A model generated the notes under the pieces. The model saw only the letters and a list, made by a program, of their open reading frames with translations, had not been told where the DNA came from and made no database searches. The position numbers and the translations under genes are program-made. From Gammaproteobacteria bacterium (GTDB taxonomy: Bacteria > Pseudomonadota > Gammaproteobacteria > JABHGC01): a stretch of DNA of 33,813 bases. The DNA lies in NCBI GenBank assembly GCA_027077805.1, contig JALWTS010000020.1, forward strand, positions 1 through 33,813, given 5' to 3'. Below are positions 8,472-18,581 of this stretch, piece after piece. Position 1 is the stretch's first letter. The number at the start of each line of letters is the position of its first letter.

Positions 8472-9773
8472 TTAAGAATTTTTGCGATATTCGGCAGAAC
8501 GAGCATGAGCAGTTAAGCCTTCACTATATGCTAATGCTGTTGCAATACGAGCTAACTCATTCGCTCCCTCTGCGGAACAATGAATAATACTACTACGTTT
8601 TTGAAAATCATACACCCCTAATGGTGAAGAAAATCTTGCGGTTCCTGCTGTTGGCAGTACATGATTCGGACCCGCACAATAATCGCCAAAAACTTCCGCC
8701 GTATAGGCTCCCATAAAAATCGCCCCCGCATGACGAATTTTAGCTTTAAGCGGCTCTGGCTGTTCAACGGCTAATTCTAAATGTTCGGGGGCAATGGTAT
8801 TAGTTACCGCTACCGCTTCATCCATATTATTGACTAAAATTGCCATGCCCCGTTGATTTAACGAAGTTTGAATAATACCCGCACGTTCCATTGTTGGTAA
8901 TAATTTTTCCATACTAGCTAATACTGCCTCTAAATGGGCTGGATCATCAGTAATCAATACTGACTGCGCATCTTCATCATGTTCTGCCTGAGAAAATAAA
9001 TCCATGGCTAACCAGTCAGGATTTGCACAGCCATCAGAAATCACCAAAATTTCAGAAGGCCCTGCAATCATATCAATTCCCACCAAACCATAAACCATTT
9101 TTTTTGCTGTTGCCACATAAATATTACCTGGCCCCACAATTTTATCCACTTTTTGAATAGATTCTGTACCATACGCCATAGCCGCTACGGCTTGAGCCCC
9201 TCCTACACAATAAACCTTATCAACCCCTGCTAAATAAGCTGCGGCTAATACCATAACATTACGTTCTGCATTTGGTGTGGGAACCGTCATAATCATTTGC
9301 TTAACCCCTGCTACTTTTGCAGGAATAGCATTCATTAACACTGAAGAAGGATAAGCGGCTTTGCCACCAGGCACATAAAGCCCCACGCTATCCAGTGCTG
9401 TAATTTGCTGCCCTAATACGGTCCCATTGGCCTCAGTATATTCCCAAGATTGTTGTAATTGTTTGCGGTGATAGGAATAAATTCGTTGACTAGCTTGCTC
9501 TAAGGCCTGTTGTTGTTCTGTTGCTAAACCTTGCCAAATTTGAGCTAAATCATCAGTAGTTAAGGTTAAATCATCAAGACCATCAACCTTAAGATTATCC
9601 CAGCGTTGGGTATATTCTAATACGGCTTGATCACCATGTTTGGCAACGTCTGCTAATATAGCGCTTACTGCTTGATGAATGGATTGATCAGCTTCAGTTT
9701 CTACGGCTTGATAGTGTTTTAATTGCAACCAAAAATCTTGATCATTATAATTTAACTGCTTTATTGCTAACAT
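8472..9773 (-). CDS. hisD: Histidinol dehydrogenase
   Basis: HisD is the zinc-dependent, NAD-linked four-electron oxidase making histidine from histidinol, the last two steps of the pathway. The 433-residue product is full length. Conserved segments include [15 protein letters not shown] (about 134-148), [11 protein letters not shown] (214-224), the zinc-site stretch SQAEHDED (261-268), and the catalytic pair E330-H331 in APEHLEL. The ATG at 9773 lies two bases after the murA stop, so expression is coupled to murA. In many relatives hisG stands between murA and hisD; here it is missing, and no remnant fits in the two-base gap. Confidence 0.97.
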   Translation of the reverse strand: MLAIKQLNYNDQDFWLQLKHYQAVETEADQSIHQAVSAILADVAKHGDQAVLEYTQRWDNLKVDGLDDLTLTTDDLAQIWQGLATEQQQALEQASQRIYSYHRKQLQQSWEYTEANGTVLGQQITALDSVGLYVPGGKAAYPSSVLMNAIPAKVAGVKQMIMTVPTPNAERNVMVLAAAYLAGVDKVYCVGGAQAVAAMAYGTESIQKVDKIVGPGNIYVATAKKMVYGLVGIDMIAGPSEILVISDGCANPDWLAMDLFSQAEHDEDAQSVLITDDPAHLEAVLASMEKLLPTMERAGIIQTSLNQRGMAILVNNMDEAVAVTNTIAPEHLELAVEQPEPLKAKIRHAGAIFMGAYTAEVFGDYCAGPNHVLPTAGTARFSSPLGVYDFQKRSSIIHCSAEGANELARIATALAYSEGLTAHARSAEYRKNS

Positions 9774-9775
9774 TT

Positions 9776-11041
<1,266 letters not shown>

Positions 11042-11062
11042 TTACAACCCTTAACGAATGAA

Positions 11063-11824
11063 CTATTGTCTAATCTTGTAACCAATACTTAACAACCACA
11101 AACAACCACTACTTAGCAACCCTAAAAAAATAGTCGCAACCAATAAACTCTTAAAAGGTAAAACATCTGATATACCAAAAAAACCATAACGAAAGCCATC
11201 AATTAAATAAAAAAACGGATTAAATTTAGAAACGATTTGCCAAAACTCAGATAAGGAATTAATGGAATAAAACACACCACTTAAAAAAGTCGAAGGAACA
11301 ATAATAAAATTTTGGAAAGCAGAAATTTTTTCATAAGTATCGGCCCAAATACCTGCAATAACACCCATTGCACCAAGAATCGCACTACCTAATAGTGCAA
11401 ATAAGACTATCCATAACCATGAATAGGTAGGTAAATCAACCACAAACAGCGACGCAATATACAAACCGAAACCAACCATTAGCCCACGCACAATGGCAGC
11501 AGTAACAAAAGCAATAAAAAACTCAATATTAGAAATAGGTGCTAATAGTAGAAACACTAAATTGCCTGTCATTTTGGATTGAATTAAACTAGAAGAACTA
11601 TTCGCATAAGCGTTTTGCAAAATCGTCATCATAATTAAGCCTGGCATTAAAAATGCCGTGTATGACACATTGGGATAGACTTCCACATGGCCTTCTAACA
11701 CATGAGAAAAAACAACTAAGTATAATAATGAGGTAATCACAGGTGTGAGTAAGGTTTGAATAGTTACTTTTAAAAACCGCATAAGCTCTTTGTAAAACAA
11801 AGTCCACATTCCCACCCAATTCAT
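11063..11824 (-). CDS. yadH: ABC-2 type transporter permease (YadH-like)
   Basis: Integral membrane subunit of an ABC exporter. The 253-residue product has about six hydrophobic segments (around 20-42, 55-75, 95-125, 130-160, 165-190 and 225-247) and the ABC-2 family pattern, including NPFFYLIDGFRYGFFG near the C-terminus. Its ATG overlaps the stop of the ATPase gene (ATGA), so the two are made together and should form one complex. Substrate is unknown; YadGH-type pairs next to mla genes are common in gammaproteobacteria, and a cell-envelope substrate is only an inference from the neighbours mlaFED and murA. The symbol is by similarity to E. coli YadH and does not imply a known function. Confidence 0.88.
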   Translation of the reverse strand: MNWVGMWTLFYKELMRFLKVTIQTLLTPVITSLLYLVVFSHVLEGHVEVYPNVSYTAFLMPGLIMMTILQNAYANSSSSLIQSKMTGNLVFLLLAPISNIEFFIAFVTAAIVRGLMVGFGLYIASLFVVDLPTYSWLWIVLFALLGSAILGAMGVIAGIWADTYEKISAFQNFIIVPSTFLSGVFYSINSLSEFWQIVSKFNPFFYLIDGFRYGFFGISDVLPFKSLLVATIFLGLLSSGCLWLLSIGYKIRQ

Positions 11825-12732
11825 GACGCTTCCTGAGTTAATTCTAAAAACACATCTTGTAAACTAGGCTCTTTCATCTGCAAATCTTGTAATATCAAAC
11901 CTTGTTGATGAAAGTATTCTAAAATTTCACCAATAGAATCTTGCTGTTTGTGTAACTTTAAAGTGAGTTGTTGTTCTGTTTGTGTAACAACTTTTGCTTG
12001 TAATGCGTCAGGAACTACAAATTTTTGATGGAAATATAAACATAACCAACGATAGGGATAACGATCTAGTAATTGATGTTTTGCGTCTAAAATTTTCAGC
12101 TTACCATGAGATAAAATTGCAATTCTATCACATAATGCTTCTGCCTCTTCTAAATAATGGGTGGTTAAAACAATAGTCATGCCTTGTTGATGCAGTTGAT
12201 TGGTCATTTGCCATAACGATTTGCGTAATTCAACATCTACGCCTGCCGTTGGCTCATCTAAAACCACAATATCTGGTTTATGCACTAATGCTTGTGCAAT
12301 TAATACCCGACGTTTCATTCCGCCTGATAAGGCATATAAATTTTCTTTGGCTTTCTCAGTTAAGTCTAATAATTCCAGCAATTCATCAATCCAACGATAA
12401 TTCGCTTTGCCACAAGCAAAATAACCCGCTTGCAATTGTAACACTTCTCGTACATTGAAAAACGGATCATAAACTAATTCTTGCGGTACAACACCTAAAC
12501 GTTGCCGAGCTTGGCGATATTGTTTCACCACATCATAACTTAAAACTTTAACAGAACCTGTCGTTGCTCTAACTAAACCCGCAATAATATTAATTAAAGT
12601 TGATTTACCCGCACCATTTGCTCCTAACAAACCAAAAAATTCTCCTTGGCAAATATCAAAACTAATATTATCCAAGGCTTGAATCTCAGCAAAACGTTTG
12701 CTCACACCAGAAATCGCAATAGCAGTGCTCAC
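11821..12732 (-). CDS. yadG: ABC transporter ATP-binding protein (YadG-like)
   Basis: ATPase subunit partnered with the YadH-like permease that overlaps it by four bases. The 303-residue product has Walker A GANGAGKST (37-45), a Q-loop near VVPQE, signature LSGGMKRR (135-142), Walker B IVVLDEP (155-161) and a switch His in TTHYLEEAE; it should hydrolyse ATP. A C-terminal extension of about 80 residues is as in YadG and other drug/polysaccharide exporter ATPases. The start codon is GTG and overlaps the mlaB stop (GTGA), so this transporter is translationally coupled to the Mla genes. Substrate is unknown. Confidence 0.9.
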   Translation of the reverse strand: MSTAIAISGVSKRFAEIQALDNISFDICQGEFFGLLGANGAGKSTLINIIAGLVRATTGSVKVLSYDVVKQYRQARQRLGVVPQELVYDPFFNVREVLQLQAGYFACGKANYRWIDELLELLDLTEKAKENLYALSGGMKRRVLIAQALVHKPDIVVLDEPTAGVDVELRKSLWQMTNQLHQQGMTIVLTTHYLEEAEALCDRIAILSHGKLKILDAKHQLLDRYPYRWLCLYFHQKFVVPDALQAKVVTQTEQQLTLKLHKQQDSIGEILEYFHQQGLILQDLQMKEPSLQDVFLELTQEAS

Positions 12733-13043
12733 GACGCAATCACTATCGGTAACAACACTTCAACACTACAAACTTTCGCAATAGCCAGCAATTGCAAGGG
12801 GATATTAGAAAAATGCACGGTTTGTTGTTTCATATGAGCATCTCGCATCCATTGAATTAACAATGCTAAACCAGCACTATCGGCATGTTTTACCCCACGC
12901 AGATCAATATAAGTCGCATCATCAAAGGTCAGTGATTCTTTTGATTTTTGATAAAACTCGGGAACGGTTGAAAACGTTAAGGTTCCTGTTACTCGAAACT
13001 GACCCCGACCAATTGACATAATATTGGTATTTTGGCTACTCAT
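12729..13043 (-). CDS. mlaB: STAS-domain protein MlaB
   Basis: MlaB is the small cytoplasmic subunit that stabilises the MlaFE ATPase/permease complex in retrograde or anterograde phospholipid traffic between the membranes. The 104-residue product is a single STAS domain with the conserved turn GVKHADSAGLALL (about 49-61), where Ser replaces the Thr found in E. coli MlaB. It follows mlaD by nine bases and overlaps the YadG-like gene by four. In E. coli and Pseudomonas mlaC lies between mlaD and mlaB; it is missing here. Identification rests on STAS features and the position behind mlaFED. Confidence 0.88.
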   Translation of the reverse strand: MSSQNTNIMSIGRGQFRVTGTLTFSTVPEFYQKSKESLTFDDATYIDLRGVKHADSAGLALLIQWMRDAHMKQQTVHFSNIPLQLLAIAKVCSVEVLLPIVIAS

Positions 13044-13052
13044 AGTTTATTC

Positions 13053-13547
13053 CTAAAAACCCTCATCAGCATCAGTGTTATCTTCGGCACCTTCTTCCGC
13101 CTTGCTAAACAATACTTGACCAATAACTTTTTCTAACACTAAAGCACTTTGCGTCAAACTAATTTCATCACCTTCTTTTAAGTATTCCTCTTCCCCACCT
13201 GGCTCCAAAGCGACATATTGTTCGCCTAATAATCCAGCAGTGTAAACACTAGCAGTCGTATCCGTTGGAATGGCATTAAAATCTTCTTGAATCGTCATCG
13301 TTACTACGGCTTCATAACGCTCCATATCATAGGATACCGTATCAACTCGCCCTACTAACACCCCCGACATAGTGACTGGCGAACGGGTTTTTAAGCTACC
13401 AATATTTTCAAACCTAGCACTAACAGTATAACCAGAAGAAGACCCCGCACTGCTACTGCTAACATACATGGCCAAAAAGAAAAATGCCCCCAAACCAATA
13501 GCAACAAACATTCCCACCACAATTTCTATTATTCTTGAATTCATCAT
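13053..13547 (-). CDS. mlaD: MCE-domain lipid carrier MlaD
   Basis: MlaD forms a hexameric ring in the periplasm, anchored to the inner membrane, through which phospholipid passes between MlaFE and the periplasmic carrier. The 164-residue product has an N-terminal membrane segment (about 7-27), the MCE domain (about 38-115, containing LKTRSPVTMSGVLVGRV, AVVTMTIQ and TAGLLGEQYV) and an acidic tail. Two consecutive Met codons start the protein; either may be used. It begins two bases after mlaE. Length is close to the E. coli protein. Confidence 0.94.
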   Translation of the reverse strand: MMNSRIIEIVVGMFVAIGLGAFFFLAMYVSSSSAGSSSGYTVSARFENIGSLKTRSPVTMSGVLVGRVDTVSYDMERYEAVVTMTIQEDFNAIPTDTTASVYTAGLLGEQYVALEPGGEEEYLKEGDEISLTQSALVLEKVIGQVLFSKAEEGAEDNTDADEGF

Positions 13548-13549
13548 GA

Positions 13550-14335
13550 TTAATTCCCAAACATTAATGCTGTTAATACAAAATCTAATCCTAAAATCGC
13601 AAAAGCAGAATATACAACGGTTCTTGTAGTAGCTCGACTGACACCCTCAGAGGTTGGAATGGCATCATAGCCTTCAAAAATCGCAATCCAAGTTACCGCA
13701 AAGCCAAAAATAATACTTTTAATGACACCATTCAAAACATCATCATAAAAATCAAGTTTTGACTGCATTTGCGACCAAAACGCACCATCGTCAACCCCAA
13801 GTAATAATACGCCAACAAAATAGCCACCTAGTACCCCTAATGAGCTAAATAATGATGCAAGTAAGGGCATAGAAATCACCCCTGCCCAAAATCTTGGGGC
13901 AATAATACGATGAATCGGGTTTACTGCCATCATTTCAATACCTGACAATTGTTCGGTTGCTCGCATTAAACCAATTTCGGCAGTGAGGGCTGAACCTGCT
14001 CTCCCTGAAAACAACAAGGCAGAAACCACAGGCCCTAGTTCTCTAACTAGTGATGCAGCAACCATTACCCCTAAAGTCTGTTCTGCCCCAAAATGAGATA
14101 AAATATAATAGCCCTGCAACGCTAAGACCATGCCAACGAATAAACCAGAAATCAAAATAATCAGTAAAGACAACACCCCTACAAAAAATAACTGACAAAC
14201 GAGTAATTGAGGGCGTGTTATTAAACTTCCTATCCCTGATAAAACATGAAATAAAAAAATTGTTGCCCGACCAAAACGTTCAAAGATACCCAATGAACTT
14301 TTGCCGATAGCCTGTAACTTATCTAATACCCACAT
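13550..14335 (-). CDS. mlaE: Lipid asymmetry ABC transporter permease MlaE
   Basis: MlaE is the inner-membrane permease of the Mla phospholipid transporter. The 261-residue product matches the MlaE/permease family: an amphipathic N-terminal helix, about five membrane segments, and conserved stretches [33 protein letters not shown] and [13 protein letters not shown]. It starts at ATG 14335 after GGGAT, 30 bases behind mlaF, and ends two bases before mlaD. Together these form the conserved MlaFED core. Confidence 0.95.
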   Translation of the reverse strand: MWVLDKLQAIGKSSLGIFERFGRATIFLFHVLSGIGSLITRPQLLVCQLFFVGVLSLLIILISGLFVGMVLALQGYYILSHFGAEQTLGVMVAASLVRELGPVVSALLFSGRAGSALTAEIGLMRATEQLSGIEMMAVNPIHRIIAPRFWAGVISMPLLASLFSSLGVLGGYFVGVLLLGVDDGAFWSQMQSKLDFYDDVLNGVIKSIIFGFAVTWIAIFEGYDAIPTSEGVSRATTRTVVYSAFAILGLDFVLTALMFGN

Positions 14336-14365
14336 ATGTTATCCCATTTAATATAATAGTAGTTA

Positions 14366-15205
14366 TTATTTATCTATGTCCGTTGGATCGAGTGCCCCTG
14401 CAAATAAATCCTCTTCATACCCTACCCCAGGAAAATGAAAACGTACTGGCCCATCAGGTAATCCCCTTAAAAACTGCTCCACCCAAGGATTACCCTCTTT
14501 ATATAGATAATCGGGTGAGCCATGTTGAATGACTTTACCATCCGCAATAATATAAAGATAATCGGCAATTTCACAGGTTTCTGCCACATCATGGGACACG
14601 ACAATACTGGTTAAACCTAAAGCATCACTTAATTTACGAATTAACTGCACTAGAACACCCATTGAAATCGGATCTTGTCCTGTAAATGGCTCATCGTACA
14701 TAATCATCATAGGGTCTAAAGTAATTGCTCTTGCCATTGCGACCCGTCTTGCCATCCCACCTGATAATTCACTGGGCATTAAATCTCTAGCAGCGCGTAA
14801 ACCGACCGCTTCTAATTTCAATAGCACTAATGAACGAATCATAGACTCTGATAATGGCGTATGTTCTCTTAGTGGAAATGCCACATTATCAAATACATTT
14901 AAATCCGTTAATAATGCCCCACTTTGAAATAACATCCCCATGCGTTTTCTAAGTTCATATAAATCTTTTTGTTTGATTTTATGAACATTATGACCATCCA
15001 CTAAGATTTCACCCATTTCAGGTTTTAATTGCCCCCCAATGATTTTTAACAGAGTCGTTTTACCTGTACCACTAGGCCCCATAATTGCAGTTACTTTGCC
15101 TCGTTGAATATCAATATCAACGCCATCAAAAATTTTTCGATTTCCCCGAGAAAAAGTAAGATTACGAATTTTTACCACAATATCGTCTGTGGATTCCCCT
15201 GTCAT
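14366..15205 (-). CDS. mlaF: Lipid asymmetry ABC transporter ATPase MlaF
   Basis: MlaF powers phospholipid transport with MlaE, MlaD and MlaB. The 279-residue product has Walker A GPSGTGKTT (43-51), signature LSGGMARRVAMARA (147-160), Walker B MIMYDEPF (167-174) and the switch His in VVSHDVAE. It is the first gene of the ten-kilobase minus-strand array, preceded by an AAAGG ribosome binding site and by a hairpin that probably ends the upstream signalling operon. The C-terminal tail (about 240-279) is the segment that in E. coli reaches across the dimer, which fits a normal MlaF. Confidence 0.95.
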   Translation of the reverse strand: MTGESTDDIVVKIRNLTFSRGNRKIFDGVDIDIQRGKVTAIMGPSGTGKTTLLKIIGGQLKPEMGEILVDGHNVHKIKQKDLYELRKRMGMLFQSGALLTDLNVFDNVAFPLREHTPLSESMIRSLVLLKLEAVGLRAARDLMPSELSGGMARRVAMARAITLDPMMIMYDEPFTGQDPISMGVLVQLIRKLSDALGLTSIVVSHDVAETCEIADYLYIIADGKVIQHGSPDYLYKEGNPWVEQFLRGLPDGPVRFHFPGVGYEEDLFAGALDPTDIDK

Positions 15206-15242
15206 ACTATTAACCTTTTGTATTGATAATATTTTTTACTAT

Positions 15243-15278
15243 ATCTGCCTTACCGTCATATCATTCATCAAGGCAGAT
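15243..15278 (-). terminator. Hairpin behind the Sel1 gene (AAGGCAGAT stem)
   Basis: ATCTGCCTT (15243-15251) and AAGGCAGAT (15270-15278) form a perfect 9-bp stem with an 18-base loop that starts within the Sel1-repeat stop codon. No long U-run follows, so it may be a weak terminator or an RNA-stability element. The same 9-bp stem recurs at 30734-30756. Confidence 0.5.
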
Positions 15279-16381
15279 TATGGTATTACTCGCCAGGCTT
15301 GACCTTTGTTATACGCCTGTTTCATTTTTAGTAGTCGATGTTGCCACTTATTATGACCGATTTGTGCCACAATTGCGATAGCTTTATTTATCATTATTAT
15401 CGCTTGCTTAAATTCTCCAAGCTCTGCATAGGCACTTGCAATCACCACAAAATGCCGAGCTTTCACATCGAAAGCCACAGTATCTGGCAATGCCAGCAAT
15501 TGTTTTGCAAATACTAGCGCATCGTTACCATTGCGAATGGTGTCACTAGAACAGGTTGCTAACAACCATGATAAGGCCGATAAATTGTGATGATCGGGTG
15601 CTAATTTCACTGCGGACTGCCACCAATATTTTGCTTGTTCATAATTTGTTTGATAATAATACTCTTTCGCTAACGCATATTGTGCTTGGGTTTGGTTTTG
15701 TTTTGCTGCCTTTAACCACAATTTTCTAGCCTGTACTTTGTCTAAATCCAACCCTAAACCGTAATAATACAAGCGTCCTAATTCATATTGAGCATCTGCT
15801 TGCTGTTGTAAAACGGCTTGTTGCAGTAAGGGAATGGCCAAATCATAATTAGGATAACGATGTGGCTCATACAAATATGACCATGCTAAATGGTATTGTG
15901 CCAAAGCATTGTTTAAATCAACCGCCTTTTGTAACCAAGTCCTTGCCTCTGAATAATTACCCTCCGACAAATAAAGCTGGGCTAAGTTCACCATAGCCAA
16001 CGCATGCTTTTGTTGACCCGCTTGTTTCCACCAAATAATTGCTTGCTCTAAATTATGAAACTGTTTTGCAAATAATAAACCTAAATAAAACTTGGCTTGA
16101 ACATGACCTTGTTCGGCAGCTTGTAACCAATAAAATTTAGCTAATTCAAAATTTTGGGCAACCCCTCGTCCATAAAAATATAATACACCTAAATTCAGTT
16201 GGGCTTGGACATTCCCTTGCTGACTCGCTTGTTGATAGGCTGAAATAGCTTGAGAATAATTTTGTTGTTTATCGGCAATCACTGCTTGTTTAAGAATTTG
16301 ATTTGGATTTGCCATTACCATTGCTATATAAGCAGTAAAAACAAAACGACTCAGCCAATAATTAATAATTTTCACATTCAA
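15278..16381 (-). CDS. Secreted Sel1-repeat (TPR-like) protein
   Basis: Sel1 repeats are helical pairs that bind other proteins; many bacterial members help signalling or envelope processes. The 367-residue product has an N-terminal hydrophobic stretch ending AMVMA (about 12-24), consistent with a signal peptide, followed by about seven or more Sel1-like repeats from roughly 28 to 260 (recurring A..LG.LY..G and A..WW..A patterns) and two TPR-like helices near 290-345. The most upstream start is TTG at 16381; GTG two codons later is equally possible, and neither has a strong ribosome binding site, so coupling to the preceding gene (six-base gap) is likely. It is last in the YfiR-kinase-regulator cluster. 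Specific function is unknown. Confidence 0.82.
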   Translation of the reverse strand: MNVKIINYWLSRFVFTAYIAMVMANPNQILKQAVIADKQQNYSQAISAYQQASQQGNVQAQLNLGVLYFYGRGVAQNFELAKFYWLQAAEQGHVQAKFYLGLLFAKQFHNLEQAIIWWKQAGQQKHALAMVNLAQLYLSEGNYSEARTWLQKAVDLNNALAQYHLAWSYLYEPHRYPNYDLAIPLLQQAVLQQQADAQYELGRLYYYGLGLDLDKVQARKLWLKAAKQNQTQAQYALAKEYYYQTNYEQAKYWWQSAVKLAPDHHNLSALSWLLATCSSDTIRNGNDALVFAKQLLALPDTVAFDVKARHFVVIASAYAELGEFKQAIIMINKAIAIVAQIGHNKWQHRLLKMKQAYNKGQAWRVIP

Positions 16382-16387
16382 AAATGC

Positions 16388-18493
16388 TTAGTTCCGTTCA
16401 CATATTTTATCTAATGGTTTCGGTTTTCCAATACCAAAGCCTTGCACATAATCCACACCAATGGCTTTTAACTTCTCCAAAACAAGTTCGCTATCAACAA
16501 ACTCTGCAATGGTTTTTAGCCCCATAATATGACCGACTTCGTTAATCGACTTCACCATGGCATAATCAACAGGGTCTTCGGCAATATCTTTGACAAAATA
16601 ACCGTCAATTTTTAAATAATCAACGTTTAGATTTTTCAAATAAGCAAATGAGGATAAACCACTACCAAAATCATCTAACGCAAAACGACATCCTACTTTT
16701 TTCATTTCCGAAATTAAATGCATGGCTTGATTTAAATTACCGATTGCGGCTGTTTCCGTAATTTCAAAACAAATTTTTTCGGGTGGGATTTGACAATTCG
16801 CTAATTGCTCCACTAAAAATTCTTGAAAATACTCATCACCTAAAGTATGGCCTGACAAATTTATCGAACAAAGATCAATTTGCTCTAAATCAACATTTGG
16901 CAATGATAAGTAATGAAAAGTTGTTCTTACCACCCAACGATCCAAGATCGGCATTAAATTATAACGCTCAGCCGAAGGAATAAATGCCCCAGGCAAGACT
17001 AAATCCTGATTTTCATCAAACATACGAATTAAAATTTCAAAATGCTGATGTTTTTCGGTGTCAGTATCTAAAGCAACAATGGCTTGATGGTACAAACACA
17101 AGCGTTTCTCCTCAAAGGCTTGAGTAATTTTTGACACCCATTCCATCTCGCCATGACGACGTTGTAATTCTTTATCATCTTGCCGATAGACATGAATACG
17201 ATTACGTCCTGCATCTTTTGCCGCATAACATGCGGCATCAGCCTGAGATAATAAACTTGCAAAACTATAACTCTGCTGACTAATAGAAACTAAACCAATA
17301 CTCGCACTGATAGCAAATGATCGTTGTCGCCATATAAAACGATAATCTTGAATGCTTTGTAGTAATTTATTTGCGACTTGATTAGCTTGCGCTAAAGAAC
17401 AATATTGCAATAACACACCAAATTCATCGCCCCCCAAGCGAGCTAAGGTATCTTCTTGACGAATCTTAGTACGCAAAATTGCCGTCAATTGTTTCAATAA
17501 CTCATCACCAACCATATGTCCACAAGTATCATTGACAACTTTGAATTGATCCAAATCAATATAAATCAAAGTATGACTAATACTCGCACCATCATAAACA
17601 GATTCTAAGGCCCGTTCTACTCGACGTTCAAACTCACCACGATTAATTAACCCTGTTAATGAATCATGCGTTGCTTGGTAAGAAATTTGTTTTGCTAACG
17701 TTCGTGCTTGTGTTACATCATGAAATACTAATACCGCACCAACAGTAAAACCATCGGCATTTCTAATCGGTGCAACCGAGTCTTCAACGGCAATCTGTTT
17801 GCCACCACGCTGAATTAACACAGTGTTTTCAGGCAAACCTACAATGCGATCTTCGGCTAAACAACGTTGCACGGGATCGGAAGCAAGTTCTTTCGTCAGG
17901 TCATTGATGATATGGAACACATTTTGAATTGCTTGCCCTTGAGCATTGGCTAAAGACCAACCTGTCATCGTTTCAGCAGCCGGATTTAAATATTCAACCT
18001 TACCTGCTGTATCAACGGTAATCACCGCATCGGCAATAGAGCTTAACGTAATTTGGGCTTTTTCTTTTTCCTGCCATAAGGCTTTACGCATGGCTTCTTG
18101 TCGCAAATCTAAGCTCACATGCTCAAAACATCGTTTTAAGGTTGCCAACACTTCATCAGGATGTAATGGTTTGTTTAAATAATCATAGGCACCCATGCGT
18201 AGCGCTTCTAAAGCCGTATCAACTGCCGCATAAGCGGTTACCATTACACATAAAATATAAGGATTAATTTGACGTAAGGCTTGAATCAAATTAACCCCAC
18301 TTTCTCGCCCTAATTTTACATCCAACAATGCCACATAAGCTGGAAATTGTTGTATTTTACGCTTAGCTGAGCTTGCCGTATAAGCACATTCCACCTGATA
18401 ACTATTACTTTCTAATAAATCGGATAAAGAATCAGCAAAGTCCTGATCATCATCCACAATTAATACTGAAAGTTCTATATTTGACAAAGCCAT
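16388..18493 (-). CDS. Response regulator with REC, PAS, GGDEF and EAL domains
   Basis: Cytoplasmic response regulator with both c-di-GMP synthase and phosphodiesterase modules. Numbering from the upstream ATG at 18508 (706 residues): REC about 12-130 with acidic pocket VDDD and phosphoacceptor D63; PAS about 150-265 (SIADAVITVD, NPAAETMTGW); GGDEF about 275-440 with intact GGDEF at 359-363 and an RxxD inhibitory site (R350-D353) five residues before it; EAL about 460-700 with ExLxR (EILIR, 491-495), FEITET, LDDFGSG, YLKIDG and a final YVQGFGIGKP. Thus both active sites look complete. I prefer the ATG at 18493 because GGATGG lies just upstream; ATG 18508 has no Shine-Dalgarno. The partner is almost certainly the histidine kinase 88 bases upstream. 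Net output (synthesis or breakdown) cannot be told from sequence. Confidence 0.93.
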   Translation of the reverse strand: MALSNIELSVLIVDDDQDFADSLSDLLESNSYQVECAYTASSAKRKIQQFPAYVALLDVKLGRESGVNLIQALRQINPYILCVMVTAYAAVDTALEALRMGAYDYLNKPLHPDEVLATLKRCFEHVSLDLRQEAMRKALWQEKEKAQITLSSIADAVITVDTAGKVEYLNPAAETMTGWSLANAQGQAIQNVFHIINDLTKELASDPVQRCLAEDRIVGLPENTVLIQRGGKQIAVEDSVAPIRNADGFTVGAVLVFHDVTQARTLAKQISYQATHDSLTGLINRGEFERRVERALESVYDGASISHTLIYIDLDQFKVVNDTCGHMVGDELLKQLTAILRTKIRQEDTLARLGGDEFGVLLQYCSLAQANQVANKLLQSIQDYRFIWRQRSFAISASIGLVSISQQSYSFASLLSQADAACYAAKDAGRNRIHVYRQDDKELQRRHGEMEWVSKITQAFEEKRLCLYHQAIVALDTDTEKHQHFEILIRMFDENQDLVLPGAFIPSAERYNLMPILDRWVVRTTFHYLSLPNVDLEQIDLCSINLSGHTLGDEYFQEFLVEQLANCQIPPEKICFEITETAAIGNLNQAMHLISEMKKVGCRFALDDFGSGLSSFAYLKNLNVDYLKIDGYFVKDIAEDPVDYAMVKSINEVGHIMGLKTIAEFVDSELVLEKLKAIGVDYVQGFGIGKPKPLDKICERN

Positions 18494-18581
18494 ATACCAT
18501 CCAATCATATTTTGAATTTAAAAAAAATCAAACCATCAAATATTTTTTGATATTACCACAACTACCACTCTAAGATAATAT

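Noticed and set aside
11598..11819. 73-codon minus-strand frame inside the YadH-like permease
   Set aside because: Fully contained in a well-supported membrane protein gene in another frame; no motif.
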